Shown here one piece after another: positions 1 through 12,498 of a DNA stretch of 64,000 nucleotides. The stretch is from Gnetum montanum. Taxonomy: Eukaryota > Streptophyta > Gnetopsida > Gnetales > Gnetaceae. The first letter of the stretch is position 1. Each line of letters starts with the position of its first letter. Both the position numbers and the translations under genes were made by a program. The notes beneath the pieces are model-generated. The model saw only the letters and a list, made by a program, of their open reading frames with translations, searched no databases and was not told the origin of the DNA. The DNA lies in contig MNCI01026283.1 of assembly GCA_015680685.1 (NCBI GenBank), positions 171,256-235,255 on the forward strand. The letters run 5' to 3'.

Positions 1-795
1 AAGTGTAGTTGGGATTGAGCATAGTCCCAATTACCCCTCTACCACATGGTAGTCGATCCACATTGTTCGGCAACCCTAACCCTATAAATATCCATGCCTT
101 GGGAATTTTTAAGGGAGAGAGCAAATTTTAGACAATTGACATTTTTCAAGTTTGGCATTTGGCAGTTGGATGAATGAGACCCAAAGAGGCAAAGTTGCAG
201 GCCATGGCCCATCATAGCCCCCTGTAGCCTAGCCGAACACCACAACCCATAGTACACCATGGTGGCCAACCCCACAAGCATGAACACCATAGTGAGCACT
301 AGACTTCATGGCTTGACACCACTAAGACTATGACTACACTCTCCACTGCACCTGTTGTACACCTCATACCTTCTAAACCCCTTTTGAATTTAACTATGCT
401 CAATCCCATTTAGAGTAGTTTTCTGTTTCTCTCTCTTCCTCTGTTGTGTTTTCTTTGCATTTTTTTCACATTTTGTTCATATTTTGGCCTACAACTACAC
501 TCAGGCAGTGGTCCATGCATGTTGACACTCCTATTTTCTACCAACAAACATGACTACTCTTGGAACTATTCACACCATTAACATTGACTATGCTCAGCAC
601 TATTCACATGGTTAAAACAATTGACACCACTTGACACTTAACACCATTTGCACTCCATAAGTCCTTATTCAATCAACAAGACCATTCAGGGTACCTCATC
701 TCCACCTCTAGTAAGGCCCTTGCGTGGACACAGGGTTAGGTTGTCCACCCATGAACCCCTCAGTGTTCCAATTGCCAACATTTTCGATCACTATA
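1..795 (+). mobile_element. 5' LTR (partial) of gypsy-type element 1
   Basis: This stretch matches 7258-8051 almost end to end, in the same orientation and at a constant offset of about 7256 bases. That is the relationship expected of two LTRs of one element. Shared landmarks are the 'accctaaccctataaata' TATA-like block, the 'ctccaccac..tagtaaggccct' block and the terminal 'ttccaa.tgccaa..tttt.gatcacta'. Bases upstream of the U3 middle lie outside the window. Just after the LTR end comes 'tagcactagaaggaggacc', which may be a decayed primer-binding region; I cannot name the tRNA. The two LTRs differ at many sites, so the insertion is old. Confidence 0.75.
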
Positions 796-1034
796 GTTTT
801 TAGCACTAGAAGGAGGACCTTCTCATTTCCTTCTTTGTACTCTAGTGTGATTTTCCTTGCATGCTCTGTGCATCCCTATTAGTGTAGATTGATCCCCATT
901 GTCAATCTCCCTAAGACCTTGCATAGCAACCCAAATCGCGTCATTCCCCACTCTTTTCTAAGTATTTGCTCTCTAAGCATAGAGAGCGTAGTAAGTGGAG
1001 AGTGTAGTTGGTATGGAGCGTAGTCTCCATACTT

Positions 1035-1250
1035 ACCATTTTTTTCTATAGTTTTACACTTAGCCATTTTTTGGCATTTTCATGCTTAACATTTTTCTAC
1101 ATTTTTAGACTTAGCATTTTTTCTGCATTTTCATACTTAGCCAAATTTTCATAGTTTTACACTTAGTTAAGTTTTTTCATTTTTATACTTAGTCATTTTT
1201 TGCTACTAATAGACTTAAATGTTTTTCTACATTTTTCAGAGTTAGTTTTT
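1035..1250 (+). repeat. AT-rich minisatellite, about 35-bp unit
   Basis: Six or so diverged units share the core 'tttt.cattttcatacttag' (variants 'ttacacttagcc', 'tagacttagcat', 'tttatacttagtca'). The array lies just inside the 5' end of element 1, where a coding gag would not yet be expected, so it is probably part of the element leader rather than an independent satellite. No coding capacity is seen. Confidence 0.6.
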
Positions 1251-4200
1251 TTTTTTTTTGCAAACAACAACTCTCCTACCTTGATCTGTGAATATGAATC
1301 CAGGTCAACCTTCTATGTCAATGTCTAACCCACTTGACACCTTCCCAATCCACCCAAATTATGCTACGCTGAGCCATGAATAATATAACTTTGTTTGTAC
1401 CAAAACCCAAGCAGGATTACCTATGGATAGCCTTGACATAGAGGCAAAATAGGACTTCAAACAAGTCCACTAGAACAGACAAGAGTACAAGCCTTCCTCA
1501 TTCGACATAATTTCACTCTCAGAGTCCTATCACCAATTTTTGTTCCAACTCATTCATGCAAACAAGCATGACATGGGAACCAATCATGAGGAAGCCTCAC
1601 AAGAGGAGGAACATGAGCTCAAGGCCTACTCCAAATGCGAGAGCCCCTTTTACACAGTCTTCCAACAATTACTCCACATGTGTCTACCCAATCCTACGCT
1701 CACGTAGGGCCACCTTCAAACCACAAATGATTTAGGCATCCTACGTTCCACCTATTTCATCAATGCCCTCAGCGTCAACCCAACCCACATGCATGTGGCC
1801 CACCTCAATCACCACATCCATCCCTCAACTAACACATCAACTAAACCTATCTTCTACAACATTAAATTGACATACTTTACAACCAAAAATCCAACCCTTC
1901 GCTATGCAACCAACATAAGCCTAATTAATGCAACTGGCTAGCACATCCCTAATCTTGGATCAAGCATTCCAATTATTCCAAAGTTTGATGGAGGAGATCA
2001 ACTACCTCAAAGTTGCCTCCTCCGAAACAATCAAGGTGGTGGACTTCTATTAGGATAATCCCATAAGTCCATTAGTTCGACCATTAACTCTCCCAACTGG
2101 AGTTTTGCTACCTCAACTCACCAAGTACAATGGTGAGGGGAACCCCAATGCACACTTGGTCACATTCAAGTTTGAGTGCCTGCTACTACAAACCTAGCCA
2201 CATGTAATCATGTATGTCTTCCCCATGTTCCTAACTGGTACCACTCACTACCCAAGGGCTTAATCTCCTCCCTGGAGGACCTCCTAAGCTAGTTTGTGAC
2301 ATGCTTCAAGTACAACCTAAAACCTAAAGAAATCCTTGACAAGCTCATGTAGGTCAAGCAAGGATCCCTAGATCCCATGCCAAAATTCCTCCAACACTAG
2401 AGTGCCTCATTATAAGAAATACGAGAGTCCATAGCAAAGATGCACCTCTTGGCCATCTTAAATGGTGTAGTTAAAAACTTCATCAAGTCAAAATTGAACT
2501 ACCTAGTCCTAAAATCTCTTAGCCAAGCCTTTTCCCAAACGAAGGGCATAGAGGAGGCAGGACAAGTAAGCAATGACCTGGCCTACGTGGCCTTCAAAAA
2601 CTAACACATGCACAACAAAATGCAATAGTGGCCATAGTCACCACAAATATAAAAGTAACCAACTAGGGCCCAACAGCTAAGCAGCCCAAGGCCACAGCTC
2701 CCAAAGCCACCAAATCTAGTGCCAACCTACCTACATTAGTAGAGGCCATGACACAAGCCACTACAATGCCTCGCTCTAAGCACAAGGATCACTTGAGGTA
2801 TACCCTGCTACCAATGAAACCCTCCAAGCTACTAGAGCAACTTCTGAAAACTAGATGAATCCAATACAAACATGTATCAAAGATTTCCCACCAAAAACAT
2901 GATAGGTACCATGAGCTACTAAGGAATCTCATCTTAGTACTACCAAACAAGTCCCTAGTCCTAAGGGACTTTTGACTAGACTAATTCTGTCACTCCCACT
3001 AGATATTTGGTTACCATATAGATAATTGTTGAGCTTTGCAAGATGACCTACAAAGAATTATAGAAAGGAGCCAACTACTGCTTGATGTATTAAGCCAATC
3101 CAATGCAGATGATGTCCCCTATGTCATAAAATCCATCAGCATAGGAGGCAAGTCCAAACCTACAAAACAACCTTTTATGATCTGAGTGCCTCCTTGCAAG
3201 GCAAGGATCCCCTCGGCCTCCACAAGCAAGAGGCCCCCCTTCATGGTTAGAGTGCCACCTTAGGCACCCACAACATCCTTTGTGGTTAGGATCCCACAAC
3301 AACTATCCACTAAGATGTTAAATTAGCATGAAATAGCAACAAAAACCACTAAGAAGTCCTTCATCATCAAGCTGTCATAACAAGCTTTCCCCACAACAAC
3401 TCCCAAATAGTCATTTGTCATTAGGGTGTCACAACGCATTGGCCCCTCACCTACCCCAAGCCTAGTAGTTTGTAATGTATTAGTCTCTTCTCCTTCGAGG
3501 TCCAACCCCATTGGAAACCCAAGTAGGCCTACCAAATGGCAACACAAGAGGTCAAACGAGCACCTTGCAACCCCCATGGTCGAAACAAAGGCCACAACTA
3601 GCAAGAAACAATCAAGCATTATGGCTGCCAAATAAGCCAAACAAGCCAAGTGCAAGTCCCCTCTGCAAGATATCCATCTCTCGAGCTGCATGGAGGAGGT
3701 CAAGGCCAACACAATGGTCAATGACAAGGACTTCGCAGCTACACTAACCTAGGTGAAACAAATTCTCAAGCAAGAAAACACAACATTGATCTTCTATGAA
3801 ATAGTCATGACATCATCTGCCCATCGCTAAGCATTAGCCTAGATGTTGGCCTTCATTCTTATCGTGGAGGACATCCCTATAGATGAGGCATCCATCCGTG
3901 CAGCAATGTTGCCCCCTGCACCATAGGAATCGAGTTCAACATTCCTAGCCTTTCATGATGATCTAATCAAGGTCAACCCCGAATGAGCGAAGATCACTAT
4001 AGCTCCACTATCCATTAGCATATGTGTTGGATAGTGAATAATTCGAAAGGTTCACATTGATGACAATGTGGCAACAAATGTAGTTATGTACTTCATCATT
4101 AACAAGGTGGACCTAGCAGGTAAGATCAAGATAACCAAAATAATGTGTCTAAAATTCTTCAATAGATCACGCATCACCGTCAAGTGCATAATAAACATCA

Positions 4201-4809
4201 CCTTTCTTGCATGGGAGTAGTTCCCTAACTCTACAAATTTTACTATTATAGAGAAGATACCAAGCTTCAACCTAATCCTAGGTAGGCCCTCGCTAGCTTA
4301 GGTACAGGTTGTCTCCTCTCTAATCCACCAAGAAATCCACATTCCATACAAAAGTGGTTAAGTTATCATCTATGGTGATAACATCTCTCTTCCGGCTATC
4401 TACCATGTAAACATGGAAAAAGTGTTGGAGGTGGAGTTTCTTGGTGGTACACCTGCAACAAGCAACACAATGCCTAAGGCTAACACACCCAAACAAGTGT
4501 TTGAAGCCAACAACCTCCCAAAGGATCCTAAGCCTTGTGTGCCCCCTAATCCATGCCTGGTTAGAAAGCAACTACATGACCAAGACTTTCCCTTAGCCAA
4601 AAACGTGTTAGGTGCCTACTTACCCCTTGCCTATACGTGCCATGCATTTTTTGTTTTTTCTTGCATTGCCTTTATTCATGCATTCACATTTCACATACTT
4701 GCATAGTTTACGCTTTATTTACACATCCATCCACTTAGCCTACACATTGCATTTGAAAAACATCAAAAACACATAAAAATAAAAAAATCATAAAACTACA
4801 AAAACACGT

Positions 4810-5585
4810 GGCCTGAAAAGATCTTAAACTAGCAAACCACCCCCCCCCCCCCCCCCACACACCCCACCCCAGAACANACTAGCATTACGACCTATCATGG
4901 CCTTAAACTAGCAACATATCCCACAACCTTCCATGGCCTTAAACTGACAACATACTACTTGAAATGGCCCTAAAACTATCAACCCCTTTGCAATGACCTA
5001 AAAAGGCCTTAAACTAGCATGTCGCCCCCTATGGCCTTAAATTGGCATCTCTAGCCCACCATGGCCCTAAAACTCGCAACACACTACCCAAAATGGCCTT
5101 AAACTATCATTGCAATCCATAATGGCCTAAAACTATCATTTTCACATTGCTTTCCTCTCACTTGTGCACATTAACCTTGTTACACAATTGTCGCTTGATG
5201 TTCTTTTTCTAGTTGATTTTTACAGGAACTTGCAAGCACACATCATGGCTATGCATGTAGCACTATACCTCACCAAAGCAAGGTAAGCACACAACTTGTC
5301 TACCATGATGCTAAAATTGGCACAACTATCTACCATGACACTAAAACCAGCATAGCACTTATTTGACATGATGCTAAAATAGGCACAATTCATCCTTGGT
5401 TCATGACGTTAAACTGGCACAACAACTTGTCTACTATGATGTTAAACTAGCACCCACATCCACCATTCACTATGATGTTAAACTGGCACCTTGCAGTCTG
5501 CTATAACTCTAAACTAGCATCCCATAGTCTACCAAGACCTTAAACTAGGTTCATGATCTACCAAGACTTTAAACTAGCATGTTGC
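4810..5585 (+). repeat. Diverged tandem array with 'ccttaaactagca' core
   Basis: About 18-20 units of 25-45 bp share the core '(c/g)ttaaact(a/g)gca'. Left units read 'catggccttaaactagcaac'; right units read 'ctaccatgatgttaaactggcac' or 'ccaagactttaaactagcat'. The two halves look like subtypes of one unit. The array lies between the protease remnant and the 3' LTR of element 1. A run of 17 C residues (4840-4856) and one undetermined base (4877) sit in its left end. Protein-coding potential is not evident. Confidence 0.7.
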
Positions 5586-6704
5586 TAATCTTTTGGAGCA
5601 CTTGCCATCGGTGCAACCTTTGGGGCACTTGCAGCATCATTGCACTAGCACTTCCACTAGCTTCCTGTGCACTTGCAACTAGTTCATCTTTCCACACATC
5701 TACAACCTCTTCACATCTAGCATTTCACTTGCATTTCACATTTTGTGGTTTTCTTGTCTTCTTGGAATTGTGTTTGCAAGATGAAGCCCCAAAGGCAATC
5801 ATGCAAAGGCACTTATCATTGCAATAAAAATTCATCACATTGCTCTAATGTGCATGATTGGGCTAGCAAAGCCACTCAAAAGTGTACATCCCCCTCATCT
5901 CATTTTATCCTACACACATTTACTCCTACATTTCCATAACCTCTTACATTTCCTACATTCCCTTGCATGCAAACCCTCTGATGCATACACACTATAAATG
6001 CACATGGCATACTCCCTTCACATCACACTATAGAATCCATGGTGAACGTAACACAACTCATCCCATAGGGAGCTTCTATGGGCTAGTCAAAGCTCAATCA
6101 GATGTAATGCAACTCATCCCAGGGAGGAAACACCTATCTCACAAATGCAACATAGTTTCATTAAAGCAAGGCCTATTAGGTGGCATGCAACCCACCTGAT
6201 GGAAAGCATCTTGCAGCTTGCATCTCACAATATGCAAAACCCAAAGCAGGCTCACCTTGTAGATCAAAAAAGCAAAAAACTCAAAAAAAATAAAAAAAGA
6301 GAGTCTGGAGAAGCGCATCCTCAAGAAAATTGACAATGCTGCAATTTCGCAACTAGCCTAGCCTTGGATCAACTTTGACTCTCTCATGAGCACTTCAATG
6401 AGAGGTTAATGTTTCAAGGGGCAAGCCACTTCATTCCATGATCACTGTCAACCATGCTGACTTCACCTCTTGCATCATGATACACTGTTTACATTTCATC
6501 TCTCCTAGTTGCATTTCATCTCCCTAACATTACCTACATCCTTTGCCCCAGCATACCCCTATCCATAGAACTCTTGAAAATGGTGGAACAACACTTAATC
6601 TAGTACTAATGAGCGATGTTGATGCCATGTCTACTTTGGTGTTTTGTGATTCTATGTCAATGTCTCTTGGGCAACTCCTTTAGACATCAACAAAGAGGGG
6701 CCAA

Positions 6705-8051
6705 TGAAACATCACAAAAATTTTGAGTACTAGCATCTCAACTACAAATTTGGTTAAGTGTCAAAATGGTGGCACTTTGCCCAAAATTTTCTAAGTGTTG
6801 AGTGTAGTTGGCTCAAACTGCTAGATTTGCAAAATTTTTCTCCAAGTGTCAGAATGATAACACTTTCTACAAATTTTTCTAAGTGCTAGGACTATGCTCT
6901 CCACTGCAGTATAGCATAGTCAACTTCAATGGCCAACTTTCTGCAATTTTGGCTAAGTGTCCAAATGAGATCATAAGTTGCAAAATTTTTCTAAATGTTG
7001 AGACTATGCTCTCCACTACCAAGACTACGTTCTAGAGCATAGTCAGTGTAGTCAACACACAACAACCAGTTTTGCAAGATTTTTTCTAAGTTTCACAATG
7101 ATGACACAAGGTGTAGATTTTTCTAAGTGTTGAGACTATGCCTTCCACTGCTAAGACTATGCTCTAGAGCATAGTCAACATAGTCAACATGAAAACACCA
7201 GTTTTGGCATATTTTTTCTAACTATCGGGACTACACTCTAAATCGTAGTTGAGGTCAAGCGTAGTTGGGATCGAGCATAGTCCCAACTACCCCTCTACCA
7301 TGTGGTGACCGATCTACATTTTTTGACAACCCTAACCCTATAAATACCCTTGCCTTAGGCGTTTTCAAGGAAGAGAGAGCAAATTTCATGCAGTTGGCAT
7401 TTTCAAGTTTGGCATTTAGGTAAACGAGATGCAAAGGCACACTAGCGACCCAGTGAGGTAGAGTTGTAGACCATGATCCACCGTAGCCCCCTACATCCCA
7501 GCTGAATACCATAGTTCACGGTACACCACGACAACCAACCTAGTAGGCATGAACACCACAATGAGCACCAAACTTCATGATCTGACACCACCAAGATTAT
7601 GACTATGCTCTCCACTATGCCTATTGTACACCGTGTACCTTCTAAACCCCTTTTGAAGTTAACTAAGCTCAACCCCATTTGGAGCGGTGTTCCATTTCTC
7701 TCTCTTCCTTCCTTACTTTTTCATTGCATTTTTTTTTGGATTTTGGCCTACAACTATGCTCAGGCGGCAATCCATGCATGTCAACACCCCTATTTTCTAC
7801 CAAAAAATGTGACTATGCTTAGCACTATTCACACAATTAACATCAACTATGCTCAACACTATTCACACCACTTGACACTTAGCATTGTTTACATTAACAT
7901 CATTTGCACTCCATAAGCCCTTGTTTGATTAATAGGACTATTTAGTGCACCTCATCTCCACCTCCAGTAAGGCCCTCACGTAGATGCAAGTTTAGGATGT
8001 ATACCTATTGATCCCTCGGTGTTCCAACTGCCAATGTTTTCAATCACTACA
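6705..8051 (+). mobile_element. 3' LTR of element 1
   Basis: It begins TGAAACATCAC just after a purine tract and ends ...CACTACA. Its last 794 bp align with the partial 5' LTR at the window start. The upstream portion (6780-7250) holds imperfect repeats of about 130 bp containing 'ttctaagtgttgagactatgctctcc' type sequence and one perfect 22-bp palindrome (7155-7176). The boundary at 6705 is inferred from the TG start and the purine tract, since the matching part of the 5' LTR is off-window. Directly after 8051 the gag of another element resumes, so this is the edge of a nested insertion. Confidence 0.65.
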
Positions 8052-9685
8052 TGATAATATTAAACATACTCGAAAGTTTCCAACTTGAGAAGGCAAATCC
8101 AAGGATGAAAATAAGGAATACATGAACCCTTAAATGCTGCCATTAGCTGATACTATTCCTTAATGCACAAATGTCTTAGCCATGGTTATTCTCAACTAGA
8201 TCAACTTTGCCACATTGTAGACAAACTTCAATCAGAAATGAGGAGAACCCTTGGTGTCTATGCCCAAGGGTGACTATCAAAATTAATTTTCCATCAAATG
8301 CAAAGACTAATTGAGTAGGTAGCTAAAGAGGAGGATGAATTAAGAAAAAAAGTAAGTGTAGGAGAGTATAACCATGATCCTTTCATTTGCAAGAGGAAGT
8401 TTGCTTCTGTGATAGTGAGGAAGAATCCACACCTGATGAGGTGGTGAATAGGCAAACTTGGCCACTCCAAAAGTTTCAATCTAAAATTATGGCTAAGGTT
8501 GACCAGTTATGAGACACCATGGATAGTATATTTCAAGTTATCCTAAAAATTTCTGAAGATTCCAAAGAGCAACATAGTGATTGAGAGCGTAGGACGCATA
8601 AGGAAGCTGAACATACGTATTTAAAAAGTAAGTAAAAAATTGCTGCAATAGAAGAAGTTGTGGAAAGTTAATTAGATGATGATGGTGGATGTGACATCTA
8701 CTAGTATGTAGATCCTAAGGGATGTTGGGCCATAGTGTCACATTTACAGGAGTCTGGGGTGTATGCTTTGAATCTATGACTAACATAAAGGCAAACATCT
8801 AAAAGATTACCTTATCCTTAAGGTAATTTTAGGTAGTTCCACTAGCAATAGCAATATTATCCTAGTGGAACTCCACTGCAACCATATGAATAATATCAAT
8901 AGTGGTAGTAACCATAATCATGGGCGCTAGCACCACTAAGGCAGCAATACCCTTACAGTCAACCTAATCCATATGGGTACTAAGTTTAGCAACCCTTGGC
9001 TCTACCTGACTCCTCCAATCATGTTTCTACTTTCCAGTATCACTACCACCGTTTTGATTATTATTGAACTCATTCTCCACCTCATTATATGCCACCACCA
9101 GCAACACATGAAGGTTTTGCATCACAATATCAACAAATGAATGTTACCTATGCTGCAAATATGCATAAACATGCTAACACCAATGGGTCTCAACCGCAAC
9201 ATAGGAAACGTCCCTTCTGGAGAAAAGGTCATAAACCAAAGTAGACCATACATGGACCCACCATATCATCTGAGCCATCACAATGTCAATCTAGTGCACC
9301 ACCTTCCTTGTCTCCACTAACGTCCTCTAACCATACACAAGGGCCACCATCCATCAGTACTACAATCCCAAATCCAAACAATGAATCTAACAAGGTGAGA
9401 AGGCAAATAAACCCATGCATACCATATCATGATCAAGGGTGTAATTGTGGGCTAGACATCCATAATGTTAACAAACCTCATACCCTGACCCACAATATAT
9501 TTAACCATCAAGTGTATAACCAACAATTTTTCTACCCACCCACCACACCACAAACAAACACCGAGTGGCTAGGGCATGAACGGTTACCAATGTTTCATAC
9601 ATGCATGAATCCTATTTATCCACTTATTAATCTTTGTCATGGCCAAATGTTTAGTCATGCGGGTCACCCTCCATTCTAATATTTA
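8052..9685 (+). pseudogene. Family-A gag remnant, interrupted by element 1
   Basis: This is a degenerate plus-strand copy of the gag seen intact-like at 60885-62590. 'aggcaaatccaaggatg' at 8090 matches 61890, 'cccttaaatgctgcc' matches 61925, and the coiled 'aaagaggaggatgaatta' at 8323 matches 62120. The 'cctaagggatgttgg' zinc-knuckle neighbourhood near 8715 matches 62510. Several frame changes and stops are present. A final open stretch (9308-9679, 123 codons) is Pro/Asn/His-rich and follows on from the gag C-terminus; it has no family I recognise. The 5' part of this gag lies beyond element 1, left of the window. Past 9690 the sequence goes straight to the 3' noncoding region of the family, so pol is missing. 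Confidence 0.65.
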
Positions 9686-9689
9686 GGAT

Positions 9690-11642
9690 TTTTAAGTGTT
9701 TTTCAACTTTTTGTTTTATACACTCTTTATTTTACATCTTCTTGTTTTTATTAATCTTTTCTAATTTTTTTTACACCATCGTTAGTACATTTACTATTTC
9801 TTGAAAATTTTACACTTTCTTTTATATTTTCTTTAATTTTATTTTGGTGTGATTTTCTAACTTTTTGTTAATAAGTGCTAGGTACAATGGTAATGCGTTA
9901 CTTGATGGTGGTATGTACTATTTTGTTATTTAATTATTGGTGTCTAGATTCTGGCTTTGAATTTCATTACGAATGATTAGGACATGGTTTCTTTTACATG
10001 CAATAAGGACTAAGTCCACAGCATCCATCCATTCACAAACTCTATGGTTTTCCTTGTTTTGGAAACGTGCAGTCCCTTTTTCATTAACAAAACATTAACA
10101 AATTTGTAACTTTGGTAGTTTTCACAATTGAAAAGGATTCAAAGATTTGAACAAGATGTGACCTCAAGAGGATTTGGAATTCTTTGTGCCTTTCTGTTTG
10201 CCTGAATGCATGTGCGTTTTCATGGATTTCTTACCATTCCATGTTGACCAATAAAAGGAAGTTGAATAAGTCTTTGCATGGTGTGGTTCTCATCAAAAAA
10301 ATGATGGGAATTCAAACACACCCCTTAGAAAAAATAAACACATATGTCTTTGCATGGTGTGGTTCCCATTTCAAAAAAAATGATGGAAATTCAAAGTACA
10401 CCCCTTAGACAAAATAAATGGGCTATAAGCACTGGTTATGAGACTAAAAAGATATGTTACCCATGCTTGAAGGTCCCCTCTAACTAAGGCCCTTCCTCAC
10501 TTCCTACTTCTCTTTTCTTCTTTAATAAGAAATGATGGTTGTTCTGTGGGAGCACTCTTGTGTCTCATGGGGATAGAGTGGTCTTAGAATGGCGATGCAA
10601 AGTCACTGAATGTCGTTGATTTTGATCTAAACTAATGATGGATCTTATCAAGTCATATAACCATAAAATCCACAAGGGATTTCATGTGACCTTAATCAGG
10701 AACTTCATTCCACTATCTCTCATTCATTTATGCTTTTATTGTCTCACCTCACTGCTAGTTTCATGTTCTTGTTTGATGTCTTGGTTTGATGTGTCAGAAT
10801 TCTTAGGTAGTTTCTTCCAAGTTTTTGTACTTAACCTTCTATAACCATTAATCATCCACAAAGCCCATGGGCTATTTCGTTTAAAGTTATGCAAGGCCAT
10901 AAAAGGCCTATGCCTGCTTTGGGGAGGACCAACTTGCATATCTTTTGGTCAGGTTACTTAAGTTCTTTACCCTTAGACACTCTTACAATCAAATCTTTTT
11001 ATTTACCCCATCAATGACATCCAATTGTGCACATCTTCACAACATTTTTTAGTAACTTTCCTTTTTATTATTGTGAATTCTTACACCCTCTCCAAATACT
11101 TTCTTGTGTCAAACTTTTTTCAAATTTAATGAACCACTTATCTATTTTACCCTATTTTTCAGCCTTCCCACTAACACTCCTAAAGAAATCAATCTACCAC
11201 AATCACAACCTAGCCGAGTGTAACCATCAATAAGATAAGACATTTAATAGCTATGTGTTATACATTGCATACTAATTCAGGATTCTGTTGTGATTGTATT
11301 GGGAAGCATGGACTAGAAGTAGGACTATCTTCACCAAGGATGATGTAGCAGTACCACATGATGCAGACCGTTCATGATCGTTGGATCTTCTCTCTCACTC
11401 TTCAACTGCCAAGAGGAGTTGGATGTCAATTTTATCCTGGGTGTTCACTTCTCTTATCATGAATACCCAATATCATAAACATTGTAACTTCATACACTTA
11501 GGCACTTAGAGTCTGTTTATTCTATCTAAGTCAATCAGTAGCTAGCATCAGTCAATAATCCCATACCTTTCTAATATTTTGTAAGGAACTTATTTCTCCT
11601 CTTCTTTATTCAAGGATGAGTTTTCATTTAGTTGTGGGGGTA
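9690..11642 (+). mobile_element. 3' internal noncoding region of family-A element, with PPT
   Basis: This stretch is the reverse-complement counterpart of about 57840-59850, so it is a conserved part of family A between pol and the 3' LTR. Shared landmarks include 'gcctatgcctgctttggggagg' near 10905 versus its complement near 58545. Two tandem units of 76 bp ('tctttgcatggtgtggttc...', starting 10271 and 10347) lie in it. It ends in the polypurine tract 'gttgtgggggta' (11631-11642) right before the LTR. I see no protein-coding frame of note. Confidence 0.65.
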
Positions 11643-12498
11643 TGATGAATCACATTTTTCATCTACTCCAATGTTGAGTACCTAACGTTAGAGCCTCAGC
11701 GTTGAGTATCCGATGTCAGAGCCTAGGTGTGATGTCGAATATCCAATGTGGCAAGGTATATGCCAGCCTATAAATATACCACCTACGCTCACGATTTCTA
11801 GTAAGTTTTCATATTATTTTTCAATCAAACTAGCAACGCTCTTGTAGTATGTTTTCTCCAGAGTTAGAATATTTTCTAAGTGCTCGTAGTAGGAGTCTAA
11901 GTGTGTATAGATCTTTGTTCGAACACTGATGTATCTAAGCATAGCAGTGTGACAAGAATAAAAGAAAACTCTTTTGACAATCCTTGCAGCACTGAGAATA
12001 GATTAATGTTTTCATTAATGCACTTTACTTTAATGCCTTTCAATTAAGCAATTAATTTCAAGTTATTAATAAACACAAGCATGACCACTTCAAGCATACA
12101 TACAATGCTTGGTAACCCAGCAACGCTTAACATTTGGTAGCCTAGCAACACTATATGTGTTTAGGATGTGTCCAAGAAAGTGGGATGGGTACTTGTGTTA
12201 GGCTAGCTAGGTAGTAGATGAATTAGATCTTAAATTACTTTACCTTTCATTCTTGTTGTAGGCAACTAAACTGATAAAACATAAAATAGTAGAAATCATG
12301 TACATCAATTACACTTAAACCATACCCTTGAGCTTCACAAGTGTAGTTGGGAAGACAACAAACATTCTCAATGCCCAGTTCACTTCCTAAAAGAACAAGT
12401 GCACTAGAGAACTGTATGTCCACAGAATTCAATCGAATCACATGTAAATTCCTTAGTGATTCATATGGTTGGACATAGGGGTATCTTGCCACTCATCA
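11643..12498 (+). mobile_element. 3' LTR of plus-strand family-A element (856 bp)
   Basis: It begins TGATGAATCACATTT after a polypurine tract and ends ...CCACTCATCA, the termini shared by all family-A LTRs in the window. Its length nearly equals that of the minus-strand copy at 56979-57833 (855 bp). It carries a TATA-like 'cctataaatatacc' near 11769 and, upstream, short palindromic or near-palindromic words such as 'ctaacgttag' (11682-11691). Downstream it holds the shared 'tttggtagcctagcaacact' and 'gttgggaagacaacaaac' blocks. Confidence 0.75.

Larger units (their letters stand above)
796..6704 (+). mobile_element. Internal region of element 1: decayed gag and protease, no RT/IN seen
   Basis: The internal part is riddled with stops but keeps plus-strand Ty3/gypsy features. 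Around 2100-2200 it reads PQLTKYNGEGNPNAHLVTF, the usual start of the gag capsid homology ('KYdG..DP..Hl..F'). Around 2985-3085 the pattern CHSH..FGYH.DNC.ALQDDLQ.I matches the zinc-binding C-terminal block of gypsy gag. From about 4040 to 4400 an aspartyl-protease remnant reads VHIDDNVATNV, then IPSFNLILGRPSLA (normally S.NLILGRPWL). After 4710 the sequence becomes tandem repeats and low-complexity DNA up to the LTR, and I see no RT, RNase H or integrase motif. The 'caaagagggg' tract at 6691-6700 is a candidate polypurine tract just ahead of the 3' LTR. Either pol was deleted or this is a gag-protease-only derivative. Confidence 0.65.

Noticed and set aside
4810-5585. CRISPR-like array
   Set aside because: Spacing and units vary too much, it is eukaryotic DNA, and it lies inside an LTR element; it is a minisatellite.
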